From positions 54,093 to 118,092 of the forward strand of contig JANRJH010000037.1 of the NCBI GenBank assembly GCA_033764075.1: a stretch of DNA of 64,000 bases. The letters run 5' to 3'. The notes under the pieces are model-generated. The model was not told the DNA's origin. It ran no database searches and saw nothing but the letters and a program-made list of their open reading frames with translations. Position 1 is the stretch's first letter. Each line of letters opens with the position of its first letter. Position numbers and translations under genes: made by a program. Source of the DNA: M3007 sp033764075 (GTDB lineage Bacteria > Bacteroidota > Bacteroidia > Chitinophagales > Saprospiraceae). Shown one piece after another: positions 45,527 to 55,105 of this stretch.

Positions 45527-47659
45527 TCAATTTACTTTGAAAACCGCGTCGTCTACCCCCTGGTTCACCTTGATCTCGGTGATCTGCGCCTTCAGCGGAA
45601 TGGGCATGGCGCCGGAAATGGTCAGTGTGTGGGGGAATTGTACGCCGTTGACCGGTTTGTAGTCGCTGAAATCGGTGATGATCGTGGCGGTCTGGTCACC
45701 GGCGCCCTGGACGCTGATCTCCCGGATTTTCAGGCTGGTGGTCATATCGTAGTATTCGGTGGATTCCTTGTTGTCGGGACGTTTGACGTGCACGACATAG
45801 GCATTTTTACCTTCCACATTTTCTACGCCTTTAAGCGTCAGGGTGTAACCCTTCGACTTGTAGCCGGCTTCCTTGCAAAAGGCCGCCTGTTCCTTCAAAT
45901 CATCGAGTTCGCTGCCGGTTACCTCCTGGGCTCCACCGGGCCCCACGGCGAAGCCTTTGGTTCCGTCGAATACTTGTTTGGACATCGTCTGGCCGTTCAT
46001 AGACACCTCGGTTGCTACCTTGGTGTTGTCTTTTTGCACGGTGCGGATGATCATGTCCATACCCGGGCCGAGGGCTACGGTGGCTTTGGCGTCGGCGTCT
46101 TTCCATTTCTGGATGGCGGCGGCGCCTCCGATGGCGTTCACGTAGTCGTCGATCACTTGCTGGGCGGTGAGGCCTGCGGGCAGGGCAACCTTGACATCTT
46201 CGAGCGGGTTGCCGTATATGTCGTAGAAGTTGACCTTTCCGCTTTTGGCAAACTGCTTGAGGCGGTCGGCTACATCTTCCTTGTTGCCGACGACCAGGAT
46301 GTGGGCATTGTCGGGTTTGATGTACTTTTTGGCCATGGCCTGCACCTCGTCGGCCGTCACACTTTGCAGGCGTTCGAGGTATTTTTCGTAATAATCAGCA
46401 GGCAGGTTGTAGCGCGCTGTGTTGAGCGCGAAGCGGGCTACTGTGCCGGGCTGTTCGAGGCTGGCGGAAAAGTTGCCGGTCAGCACGTTTTTCACCACCT
46501 GAAGTTCGTCGGCAGCCACTTTTTCATTGCGCAGGCGGTTCAGCTCCTTCATGAACTCGATGATGGAGCTGTCGGTGACGGCATTGCGGACGCTGGCGGT
46601 GGCGTTGAAGTTGCCGACCAGTTCATCCGTGGACAGGCCGGTACGAGCCCCGTAGGTGTATCCCTTCCCTTCGCGCAGGTTGGCGTTGACGCGGCTGTTG
46701 AAATAGCCACCCAGCAGGGTGTTCATCACGCTGGAGGGAATGGCGTCGGGCGTACCCGGCTTGAGGTCGACCGGGTAGGTGATGTTGATGACCGACTGCA
46801 CGGCGCCGGGCTTATGGACAAAGTCGACCTGCGACTGGGCCGGAGCCTGGGGTACAGGGTAGGTGTGCTGGGGCACATCGCCCTTGGCCCAGTTGCCGAA
46901 ATATTTTTGCGCATATTTCTCCGCCTGGGCCTTGGTGATGTCGCCCACACACACAAAATACGAAACGTTGGGCTTGAAATAAGTGCTGTAATGCTTTTTG
47001 ATCTTGTCCAGGTCAATTTTCTGGAGGGTTTCCTCGGTCATATTTTCGCCGTAAGGATGGCCCTTGCCGTAGCGCAGGACGTTGCCCACATTGCCGGCGA
47101 TGGCGTCTGCGTTGTCTTTTTCAGCTTGCAAGCCGCTTTCGGCGCGTTTTTTCGACTTGGTGAGTTCGTCCTCCGGAAAGGCCGGATTCAGCAACACATC
47201 CGCCATGACTTCGAGCAGTTTGTCGGAGTGCTTGGTGAGGCAGGAGCCGTTAACCCCGTTGGCGGAGGTGAACAGGTTGGCGCCGATAAAATCGACGGCT
47301 TCGTCGATCTGCGGTTTGGTGCGCGTTTTGGTTCCCTTGCCGAGCAGGTCGCCCATCATCTGTACGTAACCGGCGGCGTCGCCTTCTACGAGCGGGTCGG
47401 TATCGACAAATATCTGGTAGTTGACCCGCGGCAGTTTGTGGTTTTCTACCACGATCACCTTCAGACCATTGCTCAGGGTAAACGTTTCGGCTTTGCCGAT
47501 CTGGATTTTGGGTGCATCGCCCGGCTGGGGTGCTGCTTTGCGGACATTGCCCGTGGGCACCGGAATTTTGGGTGCTTTACCGGCGGGTTGCTGTCCGAAT
47601 ACCAGCGTTCCGGCCAGCAGCAGGCCGCAGGTTATGATGGAGGAAATGGCTTGTTTCAT
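45527..47659 (-). CDS. M16-family protein lacking the zinc-binding HxxEH motif
   Basis: 710 residues from the ATG at 47659, with a signal peptide (LLLAGTLVFGQQPAG). Two M16 domains and a C-terminal extension that may resemble an outer-membrane lipoprotein domain. Where active M16 enzymes have HxxEH, this protein has AAGYVQMMGDLLGKG, so it is predicted to be inactive. It starts 79 bp after the stop of an active M16 gene. M16B enzymes often work as an active/inactive pair, so I infer a heterodimer in the periplasm. Confidence 0.88.
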   Translation of the reverse strand: MKQAISSIITCGLLLAGTLVFGQQPAGKAPKIPVPTGNVRKAAPQPGDAPKIQIGKAETFTLSNGLKVIVVENHKLPRVNYQIFVDTDPLVEGDAAGYVQMMGDLLGKGTKTRTKPQIDEAVDFIGANLFTSANGVNGSCLTKHSDKLLEVMADVLLNPAFPEDELTKSKKRAESGLQAEKDNADAIAGNVGNVLRYGKGHPYGENMTEETLQKIDLDKIKKHYSTYFKPNVSYFVCVGDITKAQAEKYAQKYFGNWAKGDVPQHTYPVPQAPAQSQVDFVHKPGAVQSVINITYPVDLKPGTPDAIPSSVMNTLLGGYFNSRVNANLREGKGYTYGARTGLSTDELVGNFNATASVRNAVTDSSIIEFMKELNRLRNEKVAADELQVVKNVLTGNFSASLEQPGTVARFALNTARYNLPADYYEKYLERLQSVTADEVQAMAKKYIKPDNAHILVVGNKEDVADRLKQFAKSGKVNFYDIYGNPLEDVKVALPAGLTAQQVIDDYVNAIGGAAAIQKWKDADAKATVALGPGMDMIIRTVQKDNTKVATEVSMNGQTMSKQVFDGTKGFAVGPGGAQEVTGSELDDLKEQAAFCKEAGYKSKGYTLTLKGVENVEGKNAYVVHVKRPDNKESTEYYDMTTSLKIREISVQGAGDQTATIITDFSDYKPVNGVQFPHTLTISGAMPIPLKAQITEIKVNQGVDDAVFKVN

Positions 47660-47738
47660 GTATGTAAATGATTTGGTTGTATTTTCACTGCGTTTTACCA
47701 AGATTGACAAACCTGCAAGGTTTGGAGAGCGCAAACGA

Positions 47739-49058
47739 TCAGGGTTGTTTTTGCTTGGGCATCCAGTACAGCACCACCCGGTTGGAGGGCTTGAAGTACT
47801 CACGGGCTACGCGGCGGATGTCTTCGCGGGTGACCTTCCGATAGCGTTCCAGTTCGTTGTTGATGAGGTTGGCATCCCCGAAGTACATCTCGTAGTTGGC
47901 AAGGCTTTCGGCGATCCCGGCAACGGAGTTGTTGGCGGTCACAAAGTCGGCCTCGACCTGGTTCTGGATCTTCTGAAATTCCGTTTCCGGAATCAGGTTG
48001 TTCTGCAGGTCGGCGATGATGGCGTCTATTTCCTTTTCCAGGTCGGGCAGTTGCACACCCATGTTGGCGATGGCGAACATGATGTTTACGCCCGGGTCTT
48101 CGAGTTCAAGGGGGAACGATCCGGAGGTGAGCGCCATTTGTTTGTCATCGACCAGGATCTTGTTCATGCGGCTGCTTTCTCCCTGGCTGAGCAGGGTGCC
48201 CAGCATTTTCACGGCGTAAATATCGGGGGTACCCTGTGCGGGGATGCGGTAGGTCATCACCAGGGCGGGGAGTTGCACGTTGTCGAACACCGTGTCGCGC
48301 ACCTCTTTTTTCAGGGGCGGCTCCACGATGCTGGGGCGATAGATGGTGCCTTTGCCGCGGGGGATGTCTTTAAAATAAATATCGATGAGCTTTTTAGTCT
48401 GCTCGATGTCAATGTCGCCGGCAATGCTGAGGATGGCGTTGTCGGGGCGGTAGAAGTCGGCGTAGAACTGTTTGTAGTCGGCCTCCACGGCGGCGTCGAG
48501 GTGTTCCATGGAACCGATGACCGAGCTTTTGTACGGGTGTACCGTGTAGGCGCGCACCATGGCCTCTTCGAGCAGCTTGCCGTAGGGGCGGTTGTCGATG
48601 CGCTGGCGGCGCTCTTCCTTGACCACCTGGCGCTGGGTTTCAATGCCCACATTTTCCACTTTGGCGTGCAGCATGCGCTCGCTTTCAAGCCAGAGGCCGA
48701 GGGCGAGCTGGTTGCTGGGCAGCACCTCGTAGTAGTAGGTGCGGTCGTAGGTGGTGTTGGCGTTGTTGAGGCCGCCGGCGTTGTTGATGTAGTCGTCGAA
48801 CTCACCGCGGGCAATATTCTCGGAGCCCTCGAACAGCAAGTGTTCAAAAAAGTGCGCGAAACCCGTGCGGTCGGGCTTTTCGTTTTTGGAACCCACATGG
48901 TACATGACCGAGACCGCCACGATGGGTGTGGAGTGGTCTTCGTGCAGGAGGACTTTCAGGCCATTCGGCATTTCGTATTCTACGAAGCGGATGTTCTGGG
49001 CCGTCAGCAAAGTTACAGACCCCGCCAGCAGGGTCGTAAGGAGGAGTAGTCGATTCAT
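47739..49058 (-). CDS. Active M16-family zinc peptidase
   Basis: 439 residues with a signal peptide (TTLLAGSVTLLTAQ). The zinc site is complete: HFFEH (about 69-73) and a third ligand Glu near 148-149 in QVVKEERRQR. The M16 active-site partner features FEGSENIARGEF and GGLNNANTTYDRTYYYEVLP are present. It probably degrades peptides in the periplasm as a dimer with the inactive partner encoded downstream. Confidence 0.92.
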   Translation of the reverse strand: MNRLLLLTTLLAGSVTLLTAQNIRFVEYEMPNGLKVLLHEDHSTPIVAVSVMYHVGSKNEKPDRTGFAHFFEHLLFEGSENIARGEFDDYINNAGGLNNANTTYDRTYYYEVLPSNQLALGLWLESERMLHAKVENVGIETQRQVVKEERRQRIDNRPYGKLLEEAMVRAYTVHPYKSSVIGSMEHLDAAVEADYKQFYADFYRPDNAILSIAGDIDIEQTKKLIDIYFKDIPRGKGTIYRPSIVEPPLKKEVRDTVFDNVQLPALVMTYRIPAQGTPDIYAVKMLGTLLSQGESSRMNKILVDDKQMALTSGSFPLELEDPGVNIMFAIANMGVQLPDLEKEIDAIIADLQNNLIPETEFQKIQNQVEADFVTANNSVAGIAESLANYEMYFGDANLINNELERYRKVTREDIRRVAREYFKPSNRVVLYWMPKQKQP

Positions 49059-49187
49059 GTTTAGCAGTGCATTTAAGGGACGAACGGAAATTCGACGTCA
49101 AGGTGCAAAGATGAAGCGAAAGTGCCCCCCCTTGTTCGATGAACAACGGTTAAAATTAGCTGAAATCGTACAAAACGCCGAGGAAGC

Positions 49188-49658
49188 TCAAATCACCTTG
49201 TCGGCGCACGACGACGAGGCGAATGCATCCGGCTTGGCCTTGAACTCAAAGCCCATTGACAGGATGTAGCCCATGGCTTCCTTGAGGGCTACGTTGCTCT
49301 CAAACGCCGGGTCGGTGTTGATGTCGGCATGCACCTCCAGGGCCACGTCGTACTGATCGAGCAGGTGGCAAAGAGAATAGGCCACTTCAACTGAGCGGCC
49401 TACTTCGAGAATCATGCGTTCGCGCAGGGTCATTTTGCGCTGGCTTCGGTCGTTCGAGATGAACATGAAGCCGCCGCGCTTCTCCCGCAGGAACACAATG
49501 ACGGTAGCGAAGTGTACCTCCTCGGACATCACCTGCGAGTCGGTGCCAATGCAGACCTTGAGTTTGTAACCTTCAGCGGTTTCCCGCCGGATGGTGGCCT
49601 CCACCGCCTCCAGCAGGGGTTGTTCGATACGCTGTCCGTTTAAACGTCTCCACTCCAT
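49188..49658 (-). CDS. YkuK-family RNase H-like protein (DUF458)
   Basis: 156 residues. The RNase H-like fold is suggested by KVCIGTDSQVMSEEVHFATV and the acidic residues in VALEVHADINTDPAFESNVA. The family (Bacillus YkuK) is conserved but its activity is not established. The C-terminus (MGYILSMGFEFKAKPDAFAS) is well conserved. It is cytoplasmic and apparently monocistronic. Confidence 0.85.
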   Translation of the reverse strand: MEWRRLNGQRIEQPLLEAVEATIRRETAEGYKLKVCIGTDSQVMSEEVHFATVIVFLREKRGGFMFISNDRSQRKMTLRERMILEVGRSVEVAYSLCHLLDQYDVALEVHADINTDPAFESNVALKEAMGYILSMGFEFKAKPDAFASSSCADKVI

Positions 49659-49888
49659 AAAACAAAAGGCTTATGGTTTAAAAATGACTTTAACAAAACA
49701 CCCTTAAAGTTCAGAGAGTTCCAGGTACAGCGCCGGAGAGGTTCAGATCGAAAACCTATCGGGAACGCAAATAATATTTGCCATTTCCGACGCCCTTAAA
49801 ATGATGATCAAATTTACGCCGTACTTTTATAAATACCGCTAAATCCACACAATTTTAACAATAACTTTATCTTCCGTGCACCTGGCGC

Positions 49889-51394
49889 CTATTTTTTGAG
49901 CAGCAGGGCATCGTCTCCGAAGTACTCACGGAACGCTTTGGTGAAGCTGCCGGGCGAGCTGAAGCCCACCAGTTCGGCCACCACCTGTGGCGGTGCGGCG
50001 CGCTTTTCGAGCAGCACCTTGGCCTTTTCCAGGCGCATTTCCCGGATGAGTTGTTGCGGGTCGCGGCCGGTGAGGGCGGTTAGCTTGCGGACGAGGTGGG
50101 GCCGGGTGAGCTGGATTTGTCGCGACAGGTCTTCCGGCAGATAATCGGGGTTCGACAAGTTGGCTTCCACACATTCCAGCACCCGTTGGAGGAACGCATC
50201 GGGTACGGTGGTGCGCCATTCGGTGAAGTACAGGTGCAGGTGGCGGTCGAACAGCCGGTGTTGTTGCTTGCGGGTCTGGAACAGTTGTTCCACCTGCTGG
50301 TGCAGCTCGTCGTCGGGCAAGGGCCGCACAAACCAGGTGTCGGCCCCTGCCCGGCGCGCGTCAAGCTGGGCCTCTGCGCCATGGTTTTCGACCAGCAGGA
50401 TCACAGGAATGTGGCTGGTGCGATCGCTCAGCTTGATCTGGCGCACCACCTCGATACCGGTATGCCCGTTGAGCACGGCATCGCAAATAATCAGGTCGGG
50501 CAACAGGTCGCCGGCCCGCAGCAGCGCCTCGTTGGGCGTGGCCGCCGTTTCCACCCTGAAGCGGTCGGACAGCAGCGATTTGAGGTACAGGGAAATGGGG
50601 CGGTTGGGCTCAATCAGCAGCGCAATGTGTTCCGGCTGCCCGGAAGCATGACGCGCCGAATCGGGCAACCCGGCAGCCAGGGGCTCGGTCCGCGACAGGG
50701 CCAGGCCGGCAGCCGCTTTTTCCAGATCAATCTCCTGCTCCCGCCGTACCCACCGGTGTTTCCAGCGGCGGTGGCTGCGCGCCCAGGCCAGGGCCAGCAG
50801 CACGAACAAACCCAGTACGGCAGCCCCGAGGCCCAGGAACGTGTTTGGGTCAACCCACCAGTAACGGCTGTTCGACTCCCGAACAGCACTTAGCAACAGC
50901 GCCAGCGAGTCGCGCGCCTGCACCAGCGCACGTTCGGACAGCGCTTGCTCGCGCGACTGCCATGCCCGGAGCGCCTCGTCGTGCGCAGATCGAATCCTTT
51001 CCCGGTCGTCTTCCCGGCCCCACACTGCGAAACATTTTTCCAGGGATGCATACAATTGAACCTGCAAGGCGGGGTCAGTTAGCCGACGGGCGTCCGACTC
51101 GGCCTTGGCAAACAGCTTGCCGGCCGACTCCCGGTCCTTGTTCTCCCAAAAAACCGCGTTCATCACCTGCAGCGCTTCGGCCGAGCAGGGTATACGCCGG
51201 GTTTCCAGGTAGCCCATCAGCGACATGGCCTCCAGCTGGGCGCGCTCCGGATGGCCACTTTCGTGGAGTTGCTTCAGTACCCCGACCCGATGGGCCAGCG
51301 AGTCGGCCCACGCCGACTGCGCACGCGCCGCACCTGCCGTCCAGCAAAGGCAGAGAACCAACAGCGCACATCGGACGTTTACAATAGGGTTCAC
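49889..51394 (-). CDS. Membrane hybrid regulator: sensor, degenerate receiver and AraC HTH
   Basis: About 501 residues from a GTG at 51394 (VNPIVNVRCALLVL); a longer frame exists back to 51484. A signal peptide (CWTAGAARAQSAW) precedes a helical extracytoplasmic region, a membrane segment (LGAAVLGLFVLLALAWA) and a receiver-like domain. The C-terminal AraC helix-turn-helix includes FSSPGSFTKAFREYFGD. The receiver domain keeps the phospho-acceptor Asp (LIICDAVLNGHTGIEV) but has EPN where the acidic pair should be, Val for the Thr (VILLVEN) and Arg for the conserved Lys (FVRPLP). Conventional phosphorelay is therefore doubtful. It appears to be a one-component membrane regulator with unknown input. 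Confidence 0.8.
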   Translation of the reverse strand: MNPIVNVRCALLVLCLCWTAGAARAQSAWADSLAHRVGVLKQLHESGHPERAQLEAMSLMGYLETRRIPCSAEALQVMNAVFWENKDRESAGKLFAKAESDARRLTDPALQVQLYASLEKCFAVWGREDDRERIRSAHDEALRAWQSREQALSERALVQARDSLALLLSAVRESNSRYWWVDPNTFLGLGAAVLGLFVLLALAWARSHRRWKHRWVRREQEIDLEKAAAGLALSRTEPLAAGLPDSARHASGQPEHIALLIEPNRPISLYLKSLLSDRFRVETAATPNEALLRAGDLLPDLIICDAVLNGHTGIEVVRQIKLSDRTSHIPVILLVENHGAEAQLDARRAGADTWFVRPLPDDELHQQVEQLFQTRKQQHRLFDRHLHLYFTEWRTTVPDAFLQRVLECVEANLSNPDYLPEDLSRQIQLTRPHLVRKLTALTGRDPQQLIREMRLEKAKVLLEKRAAPPQVVAELVGFSSPGSFTKAFREYFGDDALLLKK

Positions 51395-51471
51395 AAGCAG
51401 GAAAGTTGGGTAAAGGTACGGTTTTCGGAACGTTTGACGAAAAGAGGACAGGAAAGCTACGCATTGGCCAT

Positions 51472-51479
51472 TAACTTTG
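51472..51479 (+). promoter_or_regulatory. Putative -7 box TAACTTTG for ccmE
   Basis: Matches TAnnTTTG, 21 bp upstream of the ccmE ATG. No TTG at the usual distance. Confidence 0.4.
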
Positions 51480-51499
51480 TGCAAAATTGTGTCTGCAAG

Positions 51500-51892
51500 A
51501 TGAAAAAATCACACATATTGGCTATTGTCCTTGTCGCTGTTGGCATAGCCATTCTCATCTCCGCCAGCCAGGACGTGACCACATACGCCACGTTCGCCCA
51601 GGCGTCCGAAAGCGGAGACCGTGTAAAACTGGTTGGCCAACTGGTTAAAGATCAGCCCGTTGAATACAACCCGGAAAAAGACCCCAACTTTCTCGCCTTT
51701 TACCTGAAGGACGAGTCCGGGGAGGTGCGCCGCGTGGTGCTGCGCGCCGGCAAGCCCCAGGATTTTGAACGCTCCGAACAGATTGTGCTCACCGGCGCCA
51801 TGCGCGGCGAGCAGTTTGAAGCCAATGACATGCTGCTGAAATGCCCGTCGAAATACGAGCAGCAGGAAATTTACGTAAAGGAGCAATCCTGA
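51500..51892 (+). CDS. ccmE: Cytochrome c maturation protein CcmE, CxxxY type
   Basis: 130 residues from the ATG at 51500, with one N-terminal membrane anchor (ILAIVLVAVGIAILISASQD) and an OB-fold domain containing VKLVGQLVKDQPVEY and RGEQFEANDMLLKCPSKYE. In most proteobacteria the heme-binding residue is a His in HxxxY. Here it is CPSKY (Cys115, Tyr119), the CxxxY variant known from Desulfovibrio and archaea. CcmE passes heme to apocytochrome c. It is followed by ccmF after 23 bp. Confidence 0.9.
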   Translation: MKKSHILAIVLVAVGIAILISASQDVTTYATFAQASESGDRVKLVGQLVKDQPVEYNPEKDPNFLAFYLKDESGEVRRVVLRAGKPQDFERSEQIVLTGAMRGEQFEANDMLLKCPSKYEQQEIYVKEQS

Positions 51893-51915
51893 TTTAGAAA
51901 CGTTGTAAATAAGCT

Positions 51916-54711
51916 ATGGAATACATTGGCGAACACCTGCTGCCCGGTCAGCTGGGTCACCTGTTGGTTGTGCTGTCCTTTGTGGCGGCCCTGTTGAGCA
52001 CCATTGCCTTCACCTGGGCCACACAAAGCGCGCAAACACCCGCACAGCCAGGGTGGCTGAATATGGGTCGGGTATCATTCTGCGTACACGGTCTGGCTAC
52101 CTTCGGCATCATCGGTACCCTGTTTTTCATTCTGGTCAACAAATACTACGAGTACCACTACGCCTGGGCCAATGTGTCCGACGACCTGCCGTTTCAATAC
52201 ACCTTTTCTGCCTTCTGGAAAGAACAGCAGGGCAGTTTTCTGTTGTGGAGTTTCTGGCACATTGTATTGGGCGGGGTGCTCATCTGGCGTGCCGGCCGCT
52301 GGGAGGCGCCGGTACTGGCGGTGGTTGCCCTGGCCGAGACGTTCATCGGCTCCATGCTGCTGGGCCTCTATTTCGGCGACAGCCGGTTTGGCGCCAGCCC
52401 CTTCGACCTCCTGCGCGACACCATGGAGGCGCCCATATTTCAACAGGCCAACTACCTGTCGCAGGTCAAGGGCAACGGTCTAAACCCCTTGCTCCAGAAT
52501 TACTGGATGACCATCCACCCCCCTACCCTGTTCCTGGGCTTCGCCTCCACCATTGTGCCGTTCGCCTATGCGGTGGCCGGCCTGTGGACGCGCGACCACA
52601 AGGGCTGGTTGCAACCGGCCCTGCCCTGGGCACTGTTCTCCGCGGCCATCCTCGGCACGGGCATCCTGATGGGCGGCGCCTGGGCCTACGAAGCGCTGTC
52701 TTTTGGGGGTTACTGGGCGTGGGACCCCGTGGAAAACACATCCCTCGTTCCCTGGATCACCCTGGTGGCCGGTGTGCACAACCACCTCATCGCGCGTCAC
52801 ACAGGGCATTCGATACGGGGCGCCTACGCCATGTACCTGCTCAGCTTTGTGCTGGTGCTGTACTCCACCTACCTGACGCGGAGCGGCATTCTGGGCGACA
52901 CCTCTGCCCACGCCTTCACCGAAATGGGGCTCGGCCTGCAACTCATCCTGTTCATTGCCGCCTTCGTGGTGCTGGGCTTCGGTCTCTGGATCGCCCGGAT
53001 TCGGGAGACCCCCGGCATGAAGGAGGACGAGCCTGCCTCCACCCGCGAGTTCTGGATGCTCATCGGCTCCATGGTGCTGCTGTTCTCCGCAGTGCTGATC
53101 ACCGGCGCCACCTCCCTGCCGGTGTGGAACAAAATCGTGCAAACATTCAATCCCGATTATGTGGGCGCCGCGCTCAAAGACCCGGTGGCCCACCACAATC
53201 GCTACCAGCTGTGGGTGGCGGTGTTCATCGCCCTGCTGTCGGGCACCGCCCAGTGGTTGCGCTACAGCGAACGCAACTGGCCCATGTATCGCAACACCTT
53301 CGTGCGACACATGGGCATCGCCATCGTCGGCGCTACGGCCCTCACCGCCCTCAACGGACTGTGGCTGCAAGCCGACAGCTTCCAGTACTGGGTGCTGCTG
53401 TTCGCCGGTATGTTCACGGCCGTCTCCAACGCAAGCTACCTGATTACGGTGGTGAAGGGCAACCTCAAAATCGGCGCCTCCAGCATCGCCCACTTCGGGT
53501 TCGGCGTGCTGGTGCTGGGCGTCCTGTACACCGGCCTGAACAAGGAGTACGTGTCGTCGAACCCGTTCGCCATGGAAGGGCTGATCGAGGGCGCCGACGC
53601 CGAAGCGCTCAACCGGAACGTGCTGCTGCTCAAGGACGCGCCCATGCCCATGCGCAAGGGCTACCGGGCCACTTACCTGCGCGACACCATTGAACGACAA
53701 ACGCGCACCTTCACCGTGCGGTTCGAAAAACTTGATTCGATGGGCAACGTCGGCGGCGAAACCTTTGAACTGACCCCCAACGTCATGTACGACCGGCAGT
53801 TCACCAACATTGTGGCCTCCAACCCATCGACCAAACATTACTGGGATCGCGACATTTTTACCCACGTCACTTCCCTGCCCAAAGCGGAGCTGGACCGCGA
53901 ATATGCCAAACAACAGGAAGACAGCCTCCGCTACGAGGTGTTCGAGGCGACCGTCGGCGACACCATTTTCCTCACCCAATACTACGCAGTGGTGCGCGCT
54001 TTTACCAAGAGCCCGCAACACCACGATTATAAACCCCGCCCGGGCGACATGGCCTTCGGCGCCCGGCTCGACGTTTACGCGCTCGAAGACCCCAAAACGT
54101 ACACCGTGCAACCGGTTATGTACCTCCGGCCCGGCGAGGGCGCATTTGCCTTGCCCGACCAGGTGAGCGCGCTGCAACTCAAATTCAGGCTCTCCGAAGC
54201 CGCCATGGAAAAAGTGCTGCGCACCGAGGATGAACTGAACTACCGGGAAATTCCCATGCAAAAGGGCGGCACCTACACGTACAACGGGTACACCATCCAG
54301 TTCACCCAGGTAGAGCCCAACGCCCAACACCCGACCTATGTGCCCGAAGCGGGCGACATCGCCGTGGCGGCCCGCCTGCTCATCACCGCGCCCGACGGCA
54401 AGACTGCCTCCGCAGCCCCGGTGTACCTGCTGCGCGGCAACAGGCCGTTCAGCCTTAAAGACGAGGTGCCCGAGATGGGCCTCCACCTGCGGTTTGAAAA
54501 AATAGACCCGGAAAAAGAAATCCTGACCATCGCCGTGGCACAGGCCAACGAGGAGCAGCGCCGCCTGCCCATCGAAATCGCCGAGGATGCTGCCCGATCC
54601 GACTACATCGTCCTGGAAGCCATCCTCTTCCCCGGCATCAACATGGTGTGGGCTGGCAGCATACTGATGCTGCTGGGGCTGGCGCTGGGCATGTGGCGGC
54701 GGCTGACCTGA
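51916..54711 (+). CDS. ccmF: Cytochrome c heme lyase subunit CcmF
   Basis: 931 residues, longer than the ~650 of proteobacteria, as is usual in Bacteroidota, mainly because of a large extracytoplasmic C-terminal region (about 550-900) before a final membrane helix. Many membrane helices are visible in the first ~530 residues. The tryptophan-rich WWD-type motif WAWDPVENTSLVPW and PTLFLGFASTIVPFAYAV are conserved. CcmF ligates heme from CcmE to apocytochrome c. Other Ccm genes are not in this window. Confidence 0.93.
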   Translation: MEYIGEHLLPGQLGHLLVVLSFVAALLSTIAFTWATQSAQTPAQPGWLNMGRVSFCVHGLATFGIIGTLFFILVNKYYEYHYAWANVSDDLPFQYTFSAFWKEQQGSFLLWSFWHIVLGGVLIWRAGRWEAPVLAVVALAETFIGSMLLGLYFGDSRFGASPFDLLRDTMEAPIFQQANYLSQVKGNGLNPLLQNYWMTIHPPTLFLGFASTIVPFAYAVAGLWTRDHKGWLQPALPWALFSAAILGTGILMGGAWAYEALSFGGYWAWDPVENTSLVPWITLVAGVHNHLIARHTGHSIRGAYAMYLLSFVLVLYSTYLTRSGILGDTSAHAFTEMGLGLQLILFIAAFVVLGFGLWIARIRETPGMKEDEPASTREFWMLIGSMVLLFSAVLITGATSLPVWNKIVQTFNPDYVGAALKDPVAHHNRYQLWVAVFIALLSGTAQWLRYSERNWPMYRNTFVRHMGIAIVGATALTALNGLWLQADSFQYWVLLFAGMFTAVSNASYLITVVKGNLKIGASSIAHFGFGVLVLGVLYTGLNKEYVSSNPFAMEGLIEGADAEALNRNVLLLKDAPMPMRKGYRATYLRDTIERQTRTFTVRFEKLDSMGNVGGETFELTPNVMYDRQFTNIVASNPSTKHYWDRDIFTHVTSLPKAELDREYAKQQEDSLRYEVFEATVGDTIFLTQYYAVVRAFTKSPQHHDYKPRPGDMAFGARLDVYALEDPKTYTVQPVMYLRPGEGAFALPDQVSALQLKFRLSEAAMEKVLRTEDELNYREIPMQKGGTYTYNGYTIQFTQVEPNAQHPTYVPEAGDIAVAARLLITAPDGKTASAAPVYLLRGNRPFSLKDEVPEMGLHLRFEKIDPEKEILTIAVAQANEEQRRLPIEIAEDAARSDYIVLEAILFPGINMVWAGSILMLLGLALGMWRRLT

Positions 54712-54723
54712 CCATTTGCGCTG

Positions 54724-55104
54724 CTACCAGCCAATCGCTTTCACCAGCAGGATGGCCAGGATGACGCCGATGGCAATGGCGATGATGGTCAGCACCGGCG
54801 TGTTCAAATCGCCGGTCGAATCCGTCTCCTCCGCGTCAATGGCCGCCTCGCCCAGTATCTCACGCGCGCGTTGCACGTCCTCCGGCCGCACATGGAGTCG
54901 TACGAGCAGCTGCAGGTGCGGCAATACCGACTGGGCCGTGGTGCTCGCCAGAAAACACGGAATGCCTTCGGAGCGCAGCCGGGCGGCGGCCACCTCGGCT
55001 TCGAGGTTGGAGTAATACTTGGCGACGACTTCGCCCTCGTCGCCCCCTTCAAAGAAGGAGCTGTCGTCGAAGTCGAAGTCGTCGAGAATATCGGTGCGGG
55101 ACAT
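54724..55104 (-). CDS. DUF2007 protein with C-terminal membrane anchor
   Basis: 126 residues. DUF2007-like features are AKYYSNLEAEVAAARLRSEG then IPCFLAS and the V-R-P-E-D-V-Q-R helix. A single hydrophobic segment at the end (LTIIAIAIGVILAILLVKAI) suggests a tail anchor. The family is called putative signal-transducing protein, with no assigned biochemical role. It starts 1 bp after the stop of the exported actin-like-fold gene and should be co-translated with it. Confidence 0.75.
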   Translation of the reverse strand: MSRTDILDDFDFDDSSFFEGGDEGEVVAKYYSNLEAEVAAARLRSEGIPCFLASTTAQSVLPHLQLLVRLHVRPEDVQRAREILGEAAIDAEETDSTGDLNTPVLTIIAIAIGVILAILLVKAIGW

Positions 55105-55105
55105 T

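Noticed and set aside
45386..47671. 761-codon plus-strand ORF antisense to the inactive M16 protein
   Set aside because: Mirror of a recognised gene, with low-complexity Gly/Val/Phe composition typical of antisense frames.
52480..54486. 668-codon minus-strand ORF within ccmF
   Set aside because: CcmF on the plus strand is unambiguous; the antisense frame has no features.
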